DNA of 64,000 bases from Neocallimastix lanati (nom. inval.) (GCA_016946835.1 JACVTC010000102.1:569501-633500), one strand, 5' to 3'; counted from the stretch's first letter, positions 1 through 12,286 are shown. A program made the numbers and translations. Notes: generated by a model not told the origin, from the sequence alone.

Positions 1-2570
1 AAATTATTATAAACTTTATTATTTTTAAATTTTATTTGATTAATAATAGAATTAATTATATCATCTTTTTCCTTAGTACTAATATTAGAATTAGATTCAT
101 TAGTATTAACAAATAAAGTACCCTCAACAATATCAATTTTTGTTTCAGGATAAACACATAATAAAGACTGAGAAGTGAAAGTATTTATATCTTCTATATT
201 ACTAATAGGTATTAATTTATCCTCCATATTCATATATGCAAGAAGTTTATGAAATGTATCAAAATCCTGTTATTCGATTGTGTTTTAAGAGAAATAATCG
301 TATCATAAAAAGATTCATCCTTATTGGAAATTTTAAAATCAGTAATAAATTCAACATAACCCCAGTTTAACATTTAAGCAAACAATATTATAAGCACAAC
401 TTATATCATCAACCATTGCTTGTCTTATTGTACTTTTATTGTGATCAATAAATAGATAATTTTTAATAAATTTATTTAAAAATAGAAGCAGGATAGCTAT
501 CAATATATCTTCGTACAACTGCAACATCATATTCATGTATAATATTATTATTATTTAAATTATTAGCTTTTTTACTATTATAATTAGTATCATTATAATT
601 TTCATTGTTACTAATATATTAGTACTACTATTATTATTATTATTATAATTATTATCAATAGTAGAATTAGTATCATTAATAATACTTTCATTATTTTGCT
701 TTGATTTCTTAATGCTTTTAGTTAATTCGTTTTTATAAATTTTTAAAATGTTAAGGAGTTATTCAATGGTAATATTTGCTGGAATATTTAATAAATCTTC
801 ACAAATATTATATGCTCATGGTTTCTCATCATCTGTAAGGTAGGTTTTTGTTTCTTTTTTTTTTCTGCTAAATTTTCATTCTTCATTGTATCCATATTAT
901 TAATTTTAATATTATTTTATTAATTTTATAGTCTGAATCATTATTATTAATATTATTCTTAAAGATTTTTCTTTTCTATGCTTTATTATTATTTTCAACT
1001 TTTCCATTTTTATTTTCATTATTATTATCATTTTTAATATTATTGTTAAGGACTTTTTTACTTATTCTTCTAGTAGGCATAATAATTTGTCTGTTATTTG
1101 TAATATTATTAGATAAATTATTATTTTGTATAGGTTTATTAATATTATATAATTAAATATTTTATTTTGAGAAATAGTTTGTGAATTATTATCGAAAGTT
1201 TTATTATAATTATTCCTTATATTACGTAACTCTTATTAGCGTTTGCTAATATAATATTATATTTTTTATCCCTTTCTCTTTTTGCAGCAGCCATAATTTT
1301 TTCCAAGTTGCCAGGATTGTCGTAAGAAGATACTACAGCATTGTCTCCATTATAATCATGATTCTTATCATTTTCAAAATAAAATTGTTCATTATTATAT
1401 TATTGTAATCATTATTATAATCATTATTACCATAATTGTTAAAATTAACATTATCATAATTTTCATTATAAATATTATCATATATATTATTGTAGTTATT
1501 ATTATAATTGTTATGATTATTACTATAAGTATTATTGAGACAACTATTAGCGATATTGTTCTCAACATAATCAATATATACATTTTGATTATTGGAAATT
1601 AGTCTTCTTCCATAATCTAGTTTTTTGAGTATTTTATATTGTTTTGTTGATACCTGAGTTATGGGCAATACCTAAAAAAATATATGACCTGGCTCATGGC
1701 ACCAATAACATACTTTTATATGTAGGTTCTCTAAACCCCTGGTAATATCATCAACACTACTCAAATCATTATTGTTTGAATTATTATTATATTTCTTGGA
1801 ATCTTTTTATTATTCATTCTATTTAATGTATTATTATTAATATTATTATAATTGTTCAAATTATTGTTAAAATTATTACTCCTCTGTAATTCATTATTTA
1901 AATTCTTATTTAAGAAAGAGCTATAATTATTATTTAATTGATTAAAGTTTTGGTTGGGTTTATATCCATTAACAAATGGATAATTATTTTGAATATTATT
2001 ATTATTATATTTTCTACACTTTTGTATTAGACGACTTCCGAGTTTTATTCTTTCGACTTCTTTAGCAATTTTACAAGTAGCTTCAATAGTTTTGGCTTTT
2101 TCATAGTCTACCTTTTCATAAATATCAGTTTGACTACATATGGAATTCTCGTAATCGTAGACTAATAGTTTTGCTTTATTCTCGGTAGATAATTGGCAGT
2201 AGTAATCCAAATACCTATCGTTAAATTCTCGGATACTTTCATTTGGTATTATCAGTATAATTTTTAATTCCCTAAATCTTTCTTTTTCATTAAAATGATA
2301 CCTTTCAAGGATATCTCTACACTCTTTTAAATTTTAAATTTTATTAACCTCTACAAATTTGTTACTATCAATTTGAGTAGCTTCTCCTAGAGTTACTGCC
2401 AGAATGAACTGATCTTTCTTCATCGTCAGTAACCTTTTCCATCTTTTGCAAATTTTTTATAAGAATGTACCAAACTTTTACATTCTTATTATTTCCACCT
2501 ATAATTGGTTGAATTTTTCTTCTCTTTTCGTTTGGCTCATTTTCGTTTATTTGTAATAACATTCATATTA
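1..2570 (-). mobile_element. Decayed Ty3/gypsy gag-pol relic (extends past left edge)
   Basis: Minus-strand frames read, in order, a gag start region (2562-2368), a gag core with ...EKAKTIEATCKIAKEVERI (about 2210-2000) followed by a long Asn-rich stretch, a CCHC zinc-knuckle remnant (CYWCHEPGH, about 1720-1690), more Asn-rich linker (1668-1333), and then a region near 850-740 that reads like the (D)DL..ITI.QLLN segment found just ahead of the protease in the two complete Ty3 elements at 25-29 kb and 33-37 kb. Sequence near 420-200 resembles the protease region of the same elements. The order gag to protease on the minus strand, together with the similarity to those elements, makes it a Ty3 relic. 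It is broken many times and is old. The Asn-rich tracts come from AAT repeats and are not evidence of a host gene. No LTR was identified. Confidence 0.7.
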
Positions 2571-2584
2571 AGAATATTACTATC

Positions 2585-2683
2585 ATTGATAATGCTATTA
2601 TTGACAATATTATTATTATTTATTATAATTATTATTATTATTTATTATAATTATTATTATTATTATTATTATTATTTATTATA

Positions 2684-2715
<32 letters not shown>

Positions 2716-2725
2716 AATTTATTAT
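2585..2725. repeat. ATT/AAT triplet microsatellite
   Basis: Almost pure ATT repeats interrupted by TATTATAATT units. It lies just upstream of the gag relic start on the minus strand. Confidence 0.9.
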
Positions 2726-3240
2726 TAATATTTTATATTTTATTTATTTATAAAAGGTAATTACAAAGTTTAATATTAACAGATATCGTGATATTTATAT
2801 AAAAATAATGTGGCTAGTACAAATCATATGGAATGCTCTATGAATAAATCTATTAACTAATATAAAATATAAATAATAATATAAAATATAACTAATAATA
2901 TAAAATATAACTAATAATATAAAAAATATATAATAATATAAATTATTATTGACTGAATATCGGTAGAAACACACGAATGTTAATGATAAATTATGTATTT
3001 TATTATATTATATTATTTATTTATTTATATTAAAAGTATTAGAAATATTTAATTTTATTTATAAATTTATAATTTTTATTTATACATTAATGTTAATTAT
3101 TGTTAGAGTATTAACACAAATAAAATTGTATTTATATAAAAATATGTGGCTTAACTTCATTACTAATTATGAATTACATGAATATTCTTTAGAATAAATA
3201 CATTATTATTTATTACTAATTATTATTAATTCAATTCAAT
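2726..3240. other. AT-rich stretch, no gene seen
   Basis: Short tandem ATAAAATATAAATAATA-like units lie at 2860-2945 and the rest is simple AT-rich sequence. It may be LTR debris between the Ty3 and copia relics, but no paired copy was found. Confidence 0.5.
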
Positions 3241-3329
3241 ATTTTAATTATTCCAACATTCCGCTTAAAACTTAAATTATTTTAGGAAATGATTTAATGT
3301 TTTGTAAAGTTGATTTTATAGTATGTATT

Positions 3330-4545
3330 GTTTAGTTTATGTCAAAAATTTTACTTGTGAAACTTTTTAATTTTGTTCCATTAATGTTTTTTGTTAGTAT
3401 GTCAGCCACCATTTCACTTGTACTATTGTATTTTAGTATTATTTTGTTTTTCTTAATGTTGCCGTTATTATCGAAATAAAATTTATATCTATATGTTTTA
3501 ATTTTGTAGAGATTTCTCCATTTTCCATAATTATTTTGTTTGATTTATTGTCTGCGTATATTGTGATAGGAGATTTGTGGTTGAATAATTCATATATAAT
3601 GCTTCTGAACCACAGAGACTTCTTGATGCATTCTGAGGCACTAATGTATTCTTCTTCTGCATTAGAAATAGCTACTATTGTTTGTTTCTTAGAATACCAT
3701 GAAATTGGGGAGTTTCCCGTTAAGAATATATACCTGATGTTGATTTCTGGTCTTTCTTGTCCCCAGCGAAATCGGCATCGGTGTATCCATGGAATGAACC
3801 TAAACCATTATATAAAATTTTGTAGTATTTAGTGTTATTTAAATATTTTAAAATATTGATAGTTTTATACCAATCGGCTTATGTTGGATTTTCACATTGT
3901 CGTGCAGCATGATATACCGCGAAAGAAATGTCTGGCCAAGTGCGTTTTGCTAAATATATAAGTGACCCAATTACACTTTTATATGTAGTAGGATCAAAAG
4001 GTTTATCATTAGTAATATTGTTTAGTGTGCAAGGTGTGTTAGTTCTTTTGTTTTGAGTAATTTTAAAATTACTCAATAAATTTTCAATAAAATTTATTTG
4101 TAAAATTCGGTATTCAAATTTTATTTGTTCAATTGTAATACCAGGAAGATATATGATTGGTCCATAATTAGAAATTTTAAATTTTGATTTAATTTTATTG
4201 ATTATATCGTTTATTTCAATAGTTGCTACCACTGATGATCATACCATCTACATATATACCAATTAAGCAAATTATTTTATTATCTTTTAGTTTTCTAAAA
4301 ATGTACGGATCGGATTTTAATTGATAGAAGCCTTGTTCTTTTATGAAGGTAGAAATTGTTTCAAACCATTGTCTTCCAGACTATTTTAAACCGTATAGAG
4401 CTTTATTTAGTTTCCAAAATCCTTTTTGATAATTTTTATCTCCGGGAAGGATAGTGGTATATATGTCTTTATCAAGGTTAGCATTTAGGTAGGCAGCTTT
4501 TATGTCTAATTGGGTTAGTTATTCTAATATAGTCGAAGCCATTGG
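3330..4545 (-). mobile_element. Decayed Ty1/copia RT-RNase H relic
   Basis: Minus-strand fragments match the copia Pol order. They read ...LDIKAAYLNA (about 4510), FWKLNKALYGLK (about 4410), a YVDD-type polymerase site region (about 4250), RPDISFAVYHAARQCENP (about 3955-3890), then an RNase H segment with YADADFAGDK-like and ADNKS-like motifs (3800-3540). These motifs are hallmarks of Ty1/copia RT and RNase H. The piece is truncated at the 5' side (no integrase seen) and carries several breaks, so it is an old relic. It is a different lineage copy from the plus-strand copia element at 12.6-15.9 kb. Confidence 0.8.
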
Positions 4546-4559
4546 TGATGTATCTGAAT

Positions 4560-5061
4560 TATTATAATATTAATTAGATTAATTTTAATATATTTATATT
4601 AATTTTTTATTCTGTAACTGTCCTAAATCCTAAATTTACTATATTATTTTTTAACTTTTGAATTAATTTTTATTCTTTAGTACATTAATTTATTCATTAT
4701 TAATTAAAATTTGTTTTTATTACTATTATTTTTTATTTTATTTAATCTTTAATAGACATTTTATATTTTTAACTATAAATTATAAAATTTTTTTTAAAAT
4801 AAATATAATATATAAAAATATATTAATCTATTTAATAAAATACTTGAAGCGTATTCTTTTCTTAGTCTAAAATAAGAAAAATTTCAATCTGTAGTTTTAT
4901 ATTTTCATATTTTACTATTTATTTTATTTTATTATTTTTTTAATTTAATTTCATTTTATTTTCATTTTATAAAAATAACGCCATAATGGATACATTTTAA
5001 TTGAACAATATTGTAAATAAAGAAAAAAAACTTGAATAAAAAAAAAAAATAAAATGTTTTT

Positions 5062-5093
<32 letters not shown>

Positions 5094-5340
5094 TTTTTAG
5101 TTTATTTTTTAGATTATACTATCGATGTTTAAAATAAATAAATAGTGGAATACCTGATTTATTGTGGAATATATATAAATAATATAAAAATTAATGTTAA
5201 TAATAAATTTAGTTAAAAAATATTATTCTATTAAAAAAAATAGATTTAATGACTATTTTAAATAATATTAATTTTAATATCCATCAAAAATATGAAAATA
5301 ATAACTCATTATTAAAATTCTGTTAGTCATTTTAATAAAG
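4560..5340. other. AT-rich stretch with homopolymers, no gene seen
   Basis: Contains long A and T runs at about 5020-5100. No coding or repeat structure beyond simple sequence is visible. Confidence 0.6.
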
Positions 5341-5361
5341 AAGTCATAAAATTTTTAAATT

Positions 5362-5710
5362 AATTATGATACTGAGATTAGAGGAATAGGTAGTAGAAGA
5401 TTAACACCTTTAATTTTAGCATTATTGGAAATCTCAATAAACAAAATTAGTGATGACACTATAGTAAACTATTTAATTGAAGAATGTGGTGCAGATATTA
5501 AAAAAAAAAAAAAAAAAAAGATGAAAGTGGTTATTGCTTATAGTCCTCAAACCTCTACAATAAACATAAGGTACTTTATAAAAATATGCTAAAATAGTTG
5601 ATTTAACAAAAAAAAATAGGTATTAATATTGATAAATTTGATAAAAAATATTAAAGTTCTTTATCACTCGCTTATGATAATGAAAGAGAAAATAATATAC
5701 TGGAGGATCA
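5362..5710 (+). pseudogene. Ankyrin-repeat protein fragment (host pseudogene)
   Basis: The plus frame from about 5365 reads NYDTEIRGIGSRRLTPLILA, then a helix segment, then IVNYLIEECGADIK. This is the ankyrin-repeat layout: a TPL-type first helix, a V..LIE second helix and a GADI turn. A long A-run (about 5500-5519) follows and disrupts the frame. After it a second repeat-like segment reads GINIDKFDKKY then SSLSLAYDNERE (about 5622-5690), with a stop between the two parts. About two repeats are therefore recognisable, with no intact start. Ankyrin proteins normally carry several 33-residue repeats used for protein binding, so this is a small decayed piece. It sits directly upstream of a Ty3 element and is the only host-like coding remnant seen in the window. 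Confidence 0.55.
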
Positions 5711-5769
5711 TGATGAGGTACCAATATTGGAAATTATTTACCTAAAAAAAAAAAGAATTTAATCCATAC

Positions 5770-8700
5770 TGTTAGAAAGGGAGATACATTGAATGGTAAA
5801 AAATTTAATTAATAATAATATTTTAGATATGGATGAAATTAACGATATCGGGTCATTATTCACTCTTTATAATGGCAATTAGATAATTAATCGTATAGAC
5901 GTAGATAGTGAAAATGTTAAATCTATGGGAATATAATAATATAATATAAAATATTGGGAAAAAGTATATTGGTAAATTGACATCACTCTATGAAAAAAAA
6001 AATCGCCTCATATTTATATGCTTTACGATATCTATATACCATTGATTTAGTTTCAAAAGAAGAAAATTTATTGTTAAAGTTCTTAACATAATTGAAAGTT
6101 CGGAATTTGTTGGTTTTGATCTAATTAATTTTATTATTTGATACTGGTGCAAATATTAATATAATTACCTTAGAAAGTTTTAATAAAACTGAATTAAATA
6201 ACATAGTAAAAACTGACGAAACAATTACCATTGCTCTAGCTGATGGAACATTAATACCAACTCAATATTATACAACTATAAAATTAAAAATAAGTGAAAA
6301 TTTAACTATTAATGAAAAATTTTATATTATAGACTATACAAATAATTATTATGATTTAATTATAGGAAGAAGTATACAAAAGAAATATAGATTATTAATT
6401 GACCCAGATGATGATTTTATTTACAAGAAGACTGATAAAGGTTTAATTAAAGTTAGCGAAATTATTAATAGTAAACAGGACATACCTTTAATTAATTCAA
6501 TTATTATTTCAAACGAAGAAGAAAATGAATTTATGAATACTCTTAACGAAATAATTAACGAAGTACCAATTGAAATAAAGGAAGAATTTAAAATTTTAAT
6601 ATTAAATAATCAAAAGTGTATGGCAACTTCTCTTTCTCAATTAACAACTGCAAATTTGCATCCTCATAATATAATAACAACTACCAATGTACCAATAAAA
6701 TTAAAACCGTACAAATTATCAAAGGAACATTCAAATATTCTTAAGGAGGAAATAATATCATTATTAAACAAAGGACTAATAGAACCTTCCCATTCACCAT
6801 GGGCATTCCCAGTATTACTTGTTCAAAAGAAAAATGGAAAATGGAGAATGTGTATTGATTATAGTAAACTGAATAATATTACAATAAAAGATTCTTATGC
6901 CTTGCCTCTCATTGACGAATTAGTAACATCAGTAAAGGGTGCAAAAATATTTTCCGCATTGGATTTATTTTCTGGTTACCACCAAATACCAATGAATAAG
7001 AAAGATATCGAGAAAACATCATTCACCACAAAATTTGGAAATTACAATTTTTTAGTAATGCCTTTTGGACTCACAAATGCGCCAGCGACATTCCAACGAG
7101 AAATGAATCGGATATTGCTACCATTAATAGGTGAATGCTTATTTGTCTATATTGACGATATCGTGGTTTATTCTAAGAATTTAAAAGAGCACATAAATCA
7201 CTTAAAATTAGTATTCGATATATTCTCAAAATATAATTTATCAATAAATTTACTAAAAATTTTTTAAAGAAAAAGTCGAAGTTTTAGGACATGTACTAAC
7301 AGCTGATGGATTAAAAACTGCACCATCAAAAGTCCAAAGTATTGCTTTATGGGAAAACCCAAAGAATATTTCTCAATTAAGATCATTTCTTGGTTTGGTA
7401 AGTTATTACAGAAAATTTATAAAAAACTTTTCTATTAGAGCTAGTCCACTATTCAAACTTTTAAAGAAAAATAATAATTACAATTGGAATAATGATTGTA
7501 CCTTAGCATTTGAAGACTTAAGAAATTGTCTCTTGAAAGATCCAATACTTGCCTTTCCTGATTTCAATAGGCCATTCATTATTAGAACAGATGCTTCTAT
7601 CAAAGGAATCCGGGGTGTACTCTTGCAACGGGAGGAAGATAAATTGGAACATCCAATTTATTGTGTTAGCAGATCCTTAAAGCCTGCAGAAGAAAATTAC
7701 TCTATAACCGATCTGGAAGGCTTAGCAGTTATTTATAGTTTAAAGAAATTCCGCGAATATATTGTAAGTAATAAACAAATAACAACAGTAATTACTGACC
7801 ATAAACCACTTTTAGGTTTTTTTGAAAATAGCATACCAACCAAAAATAGACATTTTAGATGGATAGAAGAATTTAATAAATATAAAATAAAATTAATATA
7901 CGAAAAAGGAAAGTCTAATATATTCGCAGATGCTTTATCTAGATTACCATCAAAACAAAATGAAAGTGTTACAAATTGTATTAATGCTATTTTAAGTGAT
8001 ATCAACCCAAGAGATTTAGACTTACCAGAAGGTATAAGAAAATATTTTAGCAAAAATTATCAAATAATAGATAACACTTTATATTATAAAAAAAACGATT
8101 TATATTTAAAAGTCATTTATAGAGATGAAGATAAGAAAGATATTATTGATAGAGCTCATAACGTCGGCCATGAAGGTGCTGAAAAGACTACTTTAAGAAT
8201 TTTAGAATCATACTACTGGCCTGGAATATGGAATGATGTTACAATGTGGGTTCGATCATGCCACAAGTGTCAACTATTTAGACCCAAATCACTACCACAA
8301 AATACAGAAGATCATATTACACCAATTGAAAAACCTTTTACCAGAGTAGGACTAGATATTATCGGACCGTTACCAGCCACAAAACAAGGTAATAAATATA
8401 TAATTACTTTAGTTGATTACTTTACTAAATGGCCAGAAGCCAAAGCTATACCAGATATTAAATCAGAACAGGTAATTAAATTTTTAACAGAAGTAATAGC
8501 AAGACATGGACCACCAGAAATAATCATAACAGATAATGGATCCTCATTCATTTCGGATATTACAAAAATGATGATCGATTTATATGGATCATGGGTATAT
8601 TTTACTGCACCACACCATCCACAATCAAATGGAATGATAGAAAACAGAAATAGAGAGATTGGAAAAATATTACGATTATTAATAACGGAAGAACAGGAAT

Positions 8701-9220
8701 GGGACGAATGTCTTCCATCAGTCTTATGGGCACTTAGAACAACAAAAAGTTCAAAAACTAAATTCAGCAGTTTTGAACTATTATATGGAAGAAGGGATAC
8801 TTGGCCAATGGAAATCATGTTTCCGGATATTCACCAAGAAGAAGGAGAAACAGAAGACGAATTTAATTTTCGAAGATTTTTAAGACATTACAAATGGGTA
8901 AAAGAAGCAATAGGATATTCAGAATATGCTAATAAATATTGGGAACACAGAATAGGTTTCAATAAAGCCTTAAAGAAACAATACAAAATTGGAGACTATT
9001 TGATGATAAGATTAATTAACAGGACAAAGTTAGACCCTTACTTTTACGGACCATTTAGGGTTGTAAAAGAACCAAAATTCAACACAGTAGTATTAGAAGA
9101 CCCACAAACTGGAAAATTACTTGCAAGAAACGTACATATTAAAAATGTTTATCCATATACAATAAGAGAAGAAAATATTACAACTTCAAGAGACGAAGTT
9201 CAATCTGATGGTGGAGGAAT
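5770..9220 (+). mobile_element. Ty3/gypsy element, internal region (element 1)
   Basis: Plus-strand Ty3-type retroelement with the order gag/leader remnant (5770-6100), protease (DTGANINIIT at about 6140), RT, RNase H, integrase and a purine-rich tract at about 9207-9220. It directly abuts an LTR starting TGATAAAT at 9221. No matching LTR was found on the left, so the 5' end looks lost or rearranged. The pol region is broken in a few places and gag is largely gone. It is related to the elements at 25-29 kb and 33-37 kb (same RT and integrase signatures) but clearly diverged, so it is older than those. Confidence 0.85.
6533..7267 (+). CDS. Ty3 element 1: reverse transcriptase region
   Basis: Encodes the N-terminal and palm parts of a Ty3-type reverse transcriptase that would copy element RNA into DNA. 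Visible landmarks are the LNKGLIEPSHSPWAFPVLLV segment, KWRMCIDYSKLN, FSALDLFSGYHQIPM, MPFGLTNAPATFQR and the catalytic YIDD motif (YIDDIVVYSK). A protease region lies upstream in a neighbouring stretch (about 6110-6430). It is part of a broken element and is read as a fossil. Confidence 0.85.
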   Translation: MNTLNEIINEVPIEIKEEFKILILNNQKCMATSLSQLTTANLHPHNIITTTNVPIKLKPYKLSKEHSNILKEEIISLLNKGLIEPSHSPWAFPVLLVQKKNGKWRMCIDYSKLNNITIKDSYALPLIDELVTSVKGAKIFSALDLFSGYHQIPMNKKDIEKTSFTTKFGNYNFLVMPFGLTNAPATFQREMNRILLPLIGECLFVYIDDIVVYSKNLKEHINHLKLVFDIFSKYNLSINLLKIF

Positions 9221-9230
9221 TGATAAATAA
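7395..9230 (+). CDS. Ty3 element 1: RNase H and integrase region
   Basis: A long open frame holding the RT connection (LGLVSYYRKFIKNF-like start), RNase H (RTDASIKGIRGVLLQ, DHKPLLGFFEN, DALSRLP), then integrase with an HHCC zinc-binding region (H..H, CHKCQ at about 8260), the DDE core (GLDIIGPLP, TDNGSSF, PQSNGMIENRNREI) and a GPF/Y-like C-terminal domain (DPYFYGPFRVVKEP, ARNVHIKNVYPY). The stop lies inside the start of the following LTR, as is common in compact retroelements. Confidence 0.88.
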   Translation: MVSYYRKFIKNFSIRASPLFKLLKKNNNYNWNNDCTLAFEDLRNCLLKDPILAFPDFNRPFIIRTDASIKGIRGVLLQREEDKLEHPIYCVSRSLKPAEENYSITDLEGLAVIYSLKKFREYIVSNKQITTVITDHKPLLGFFENSIPTKNRHFRWIEEFNKYKIKLIYEKGKSNIFADALSRLPSKQNESVTNCINAILSDINPRDLDLPEGIRKYFSKNYQIIDNTLYYKKNDLYLKVIYRDEDKKDIIDRAHNVGHEGAEKTTLRILESYYWPGIWNDVTMWVRSCHKCQLFRPKSLPQNTEDHITPIEKPFTRVGLDIIGPLPATKQGNKYIITLVDYFTKWPEAKAIPDIKSEQVIKFLTEVIARHGPPEIIITDNGSSFISDITKMMIDLYGSWVYFTAPHHPQSNGMIENRNREIGKILRLLITEEQEWDECLPSVLWALRTTKSSKTKFSSFELLYGRRDTWPMEIMFPDIHQEEGETEDEFNFRRFLRHYKWVKEAIGYSEYANKYWEHRIGFNKALKKQYKIGDYLMIRLINRTKLDPYFYGPFRVVKEPKFNTVVLEDPQTGKLLARNVHIKNVYPYTIREENITTSRDEVQSDGGGIDK

Positions 9231-9903
9231 CCAAATTATAAATTAAGAAAAATCAATAAAATGGAATAATAACCCTCTTAATTAGTTATTGATAATTATA
9301 AAATAATATTTTAATAAAAATAAATTAAAAGATTTAAAATTATTAAATAAATATTATTTTAATTTAAAGAACAATGTATTTTATATTAAATTATTCTTTT
9401 ATTTTACTTTAACGATTTTAAATTAAATCTCAGTTTAAATTGATATTAATATTAATTAAAAAGAAACTTATTAATAATAACAAAATTGTTTATTTTATCT
9501 TAAAAGTGTTTACTTAAAATAATTATATAGTTTTATTTTAAATAATTTAAACTTAAAAGAAAAATATAAAAACATGTAAATATTTCTTTAAAAATAAAAA
9601 AATCAGAATTCAAGAATTAAAAATTTAAAATTTAAGTTTTAATAAATTATTTTCTTTTATTCTCATTTATTTTAAATACTTTTTATTAAGAATATAAATA
9701 TTCAAAATAATAAAAAGTACAATTCTATATTGATAAATAAAGTTTTATTATAAAAAAAAAACAAATATTCTTTTCTTATTTTAAACTGTAGTGTTTTAAT
9801 TAACATTTTTGTGTTAATAACTACCCTTTTAGTTGACAAATTATTATCACTTTTAGAAGTAAATTCTAAATTAAGATAATAATCAACATTTGTCAATGTA
9901 ACA
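9221..9903 (+). repeat. LTR adjoining element 1
   Basis: Starts TGATAAAT directly after the purine-rich tract of element 1 and ends ...GTAACA at 9903. The TG...CA ends resemble those of the Ty3 LTRs elsewhere in the window when oriented the same way (TGATAAAG...GTAACA). A TATA-like stretch (AAATATAAAAACATGTAAAT, about 9560-9580) resembles the promoter region of the LTRs at 59.8 and 62.9 kb. No second identical copy was found in this window. Confidence 0.55.
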
Positions 9904-10500
9904 GATACATGGTAACCTCGAGCCTATCCAATGATAGTTCTTTGGTTACGTAACGTATCTCTAAACAGCTAGCAATTTCGGCTAATCAAATAAAATCTTT
10001 TATTACTTTCGTACATTAAATTTTATTATTTTATAAATAATTATATAGTTAAATATTTATTTAAATATATTTTATTTAGTGATTAGTAAACTAAGTTAAA
10101 TTATTTACCAATCATAATATTATTGACATGTATAAATAATAATTGAACTTGTAACTGTAACGCACTAGCGTTACTATTAACGTAAATTGTTATTATAAAT
10201 ATTAATATTGATAAATAAAAATATAATTATTAAATAAAAATATTACTCAGTGTAAGCCCAGTAACTAATAACAAATAGAGTTATAAAGTACTGCGCTATA
10301 CTCTAGTGTAAAAAGAAATAATAATTATAGAATTAATTAATTTAGTGTTTATTATTAACAACTCGAATAGAGAGGTGTTAAGTTATCTTAGCCTTTAGAT
10401 TTAATTATTATTCGTTATTTTAGTTAATAATAAACGTACCTTTTACAAATAATAGTGATACGGTATTTACCCAAATACCTTAAATTATAATAATTTTAAT
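9904..10500 (+). other. Probable PBS and leader of a second, lost element copy
   Basis: Six bases after the LTR end comes TGGTAACCTCGAGCC (9910-9924). This begins with the TGG expected of a tRNA-primed PBS and has the same 6-7 base offset seen in the Ty3 elements at 31.45 and 40.19 kb. A less AT-rich, structured stretch follows (short inverted repeat around AACGCACTAGCGTT, about 10160), like the leaders of those elements. No coding follows. Confidence 0.4.
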
Positions 10501-11632
10501 ATTTCTCCATATAAATATGTTTTAAATCTATTTTATTAATTAATTATTATCTTTATTAACTTTATCAATATTTCCTTTATTATTATATAAATATATATAT
10601 TATTAATTATTAATATTTTGCTATAAAATAAATATTTTATTATATTCTTATTATATTTTTATTATACATTTGATAAATTTTATTTTATATTATAAATTTT
10701 TTATTATTTTTATTATTAATATTCATATCTAAAATTTTATTATTATTTTATTGTTACACAAAATTATTTTTAACTAATCAATGTATTACCAAAATTTATA
10801 AAATATTTTGTAATAATATTATTTTAAATCTCTCTCTTTTCTTTTTTTTATGTAATGGAGGAATAAATAAATAAATGAACAAATAAATAAATGGATGAAT
10901 AATATATAGTTAAATAAATTTTTAAATAAATAAATTAATAAATAATCAATAAATAAATAAATAAATATTGTATAAGTTTTTCGTAATTTTTATACGTCCA
11001 CTATCTATTTACCAATATATTATTATACATCCATCAATTTCAAAAGTCCTGTACCAATAGTATCATTAGCAGTAAATATAGATTTTCCCCATATTTATTG
11101 TAATAAGTAATAATCTATAAAAATCAAAGCATGAATATTATTAAAAATGTGTCATAAACAAATACTGATATCAGTTAAATATAAAGCTGAAAATATAAAA
11201 CACTAAAGTCAGCTAAATATAAAGCTGAAACTAGATACAATATACATATAAAAATATGAATAAATATGTGTTTATAAATGAAGAAATTAAAAATGTATTA
11301 TTTAAAGAAACAAATAATAAAAATATTTATGAAAGAGTATTAATGAAAGTTAGGTATATAATATAAAACAATACACCAAGAAAATAAAATGGTGTATTTC
11401 AACCTGAAACATATAATAAATAATACAATAATAAAAAAGGGGATATCTATATTTACTGAATAATATAAATCATAACTTATAATCAACATTATAAAAACAC
11501 CATTAATAATTAATGATTGACTCTTACGAATAAACTGTTAAAATGGTTAGATTATAGATAAAATTTTTTGGGGATTCATCAATTTTACAAATAACCATAA
11601 AAATTTTAAAACTATAAATAATATAAAATTAC
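10501..11632. other. AT-rich stretch, no gene; short direct repeat
   Basis: Mostly AT-rich with AAATAA-type simple repeats at 10855-10965. A 22 bp direct repeat (TCAGYTAAATATAAAGCTGA, first 20 bases shown) occurs at 11171-11192 and 11209-11230. No coding potential was seen. Confidence 0.6.
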
Positions 11633-11637
11633 TTTAC

Positions 11638-12281
11638 TGTAACGGAGGTGCTTCTATTGTAAAGGCGGGATGAGATATAGAAACACAGAAAGGAGAAAAC
11701 TCAATAGGTTTACACTATCTGTATAAATAATTCGTTTTATTAGAAATATTTTTTATTAATTATAAAATTTAAAATAATTATTAATATTAATCAACAAGGT
11801 AATATTTCGAATTACTTATACGTTAATTATTATTAATAAAAGCACGAAGAAAAATATTTTCATTCGTGAAGTTCGCACTATTTATACTTTTAACGGAAAA
11901 ACAGTTTTAACATGTAAAAATAATTTTAAAGAAATATTTAGAAATATGTTTGTAATAATTAATAATGTAAAGTTTCTAGAATATAGATTTTAATTGATGA
12001 AAATGAATCTTATCAAAAAAGAATAAAATAATTTATATAATAAGAATTTCTAAATTCATTTCGGTTGAATTACGAACCGAAAGAATCTTTAACTTTCTAT
12101 AATTTTATACAGAAAGAATATTCAAGAAGATATTATTAATAATTAATAAAATAATTAATAAAATAATTATTTATGCAAAATGGGTTGAGGTGTGAGTCGA
12201 ACCCATGAAGTATTGGTCATGGTCAATGTAACTAACCATTGAACCAAAGTTCTAATTTTACTAATTGAAGATTTCGTTACA
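11638..12281 (-). mobile_element. Solo LTR with embedded tRNA-like segment (family T)
   Basis: Runs TGTAACGG...TTCGTTACA and is flanked by a perfect 5 bp duplication TTTAC (11633-11637 and 12282-12286). The same 640 bp sequence is present in the opposite orientation ending at 46723, and a diverged relative lies at 53871-57612. The TATA box in the 46 kb copy sets the sense strand, so this copy is on the minus strand. TG...CA ends, 5 bp TSD and an internal TATA box fit a solo LTR. No internal coding part of this family is in the window. Confidence 0.8.
12178..12252 (-). other. tRNA-like segment inside family T LTR
   Basis: On the minus strand it has an A-box-like TGGTTCAATGG (12246-12236) and a B-box-like GGTTCGACTC (12203-12194). 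The 32-base gap between them is the spacing expected in a tRNA gene. Stems are imperfect and the acceptor arm does not close, so it is tRNA-derived, not a working tRNA gene. Confidence 0.55.
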
Positions 12282-12286
12282 TTTAC

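Noticed and set aside
1333-2210. Asn-rich reading frames as host genes
   Set aside because: They come from AAT repeats within a gag relic; the neighbouring gag core and zinc knuckle explain them.
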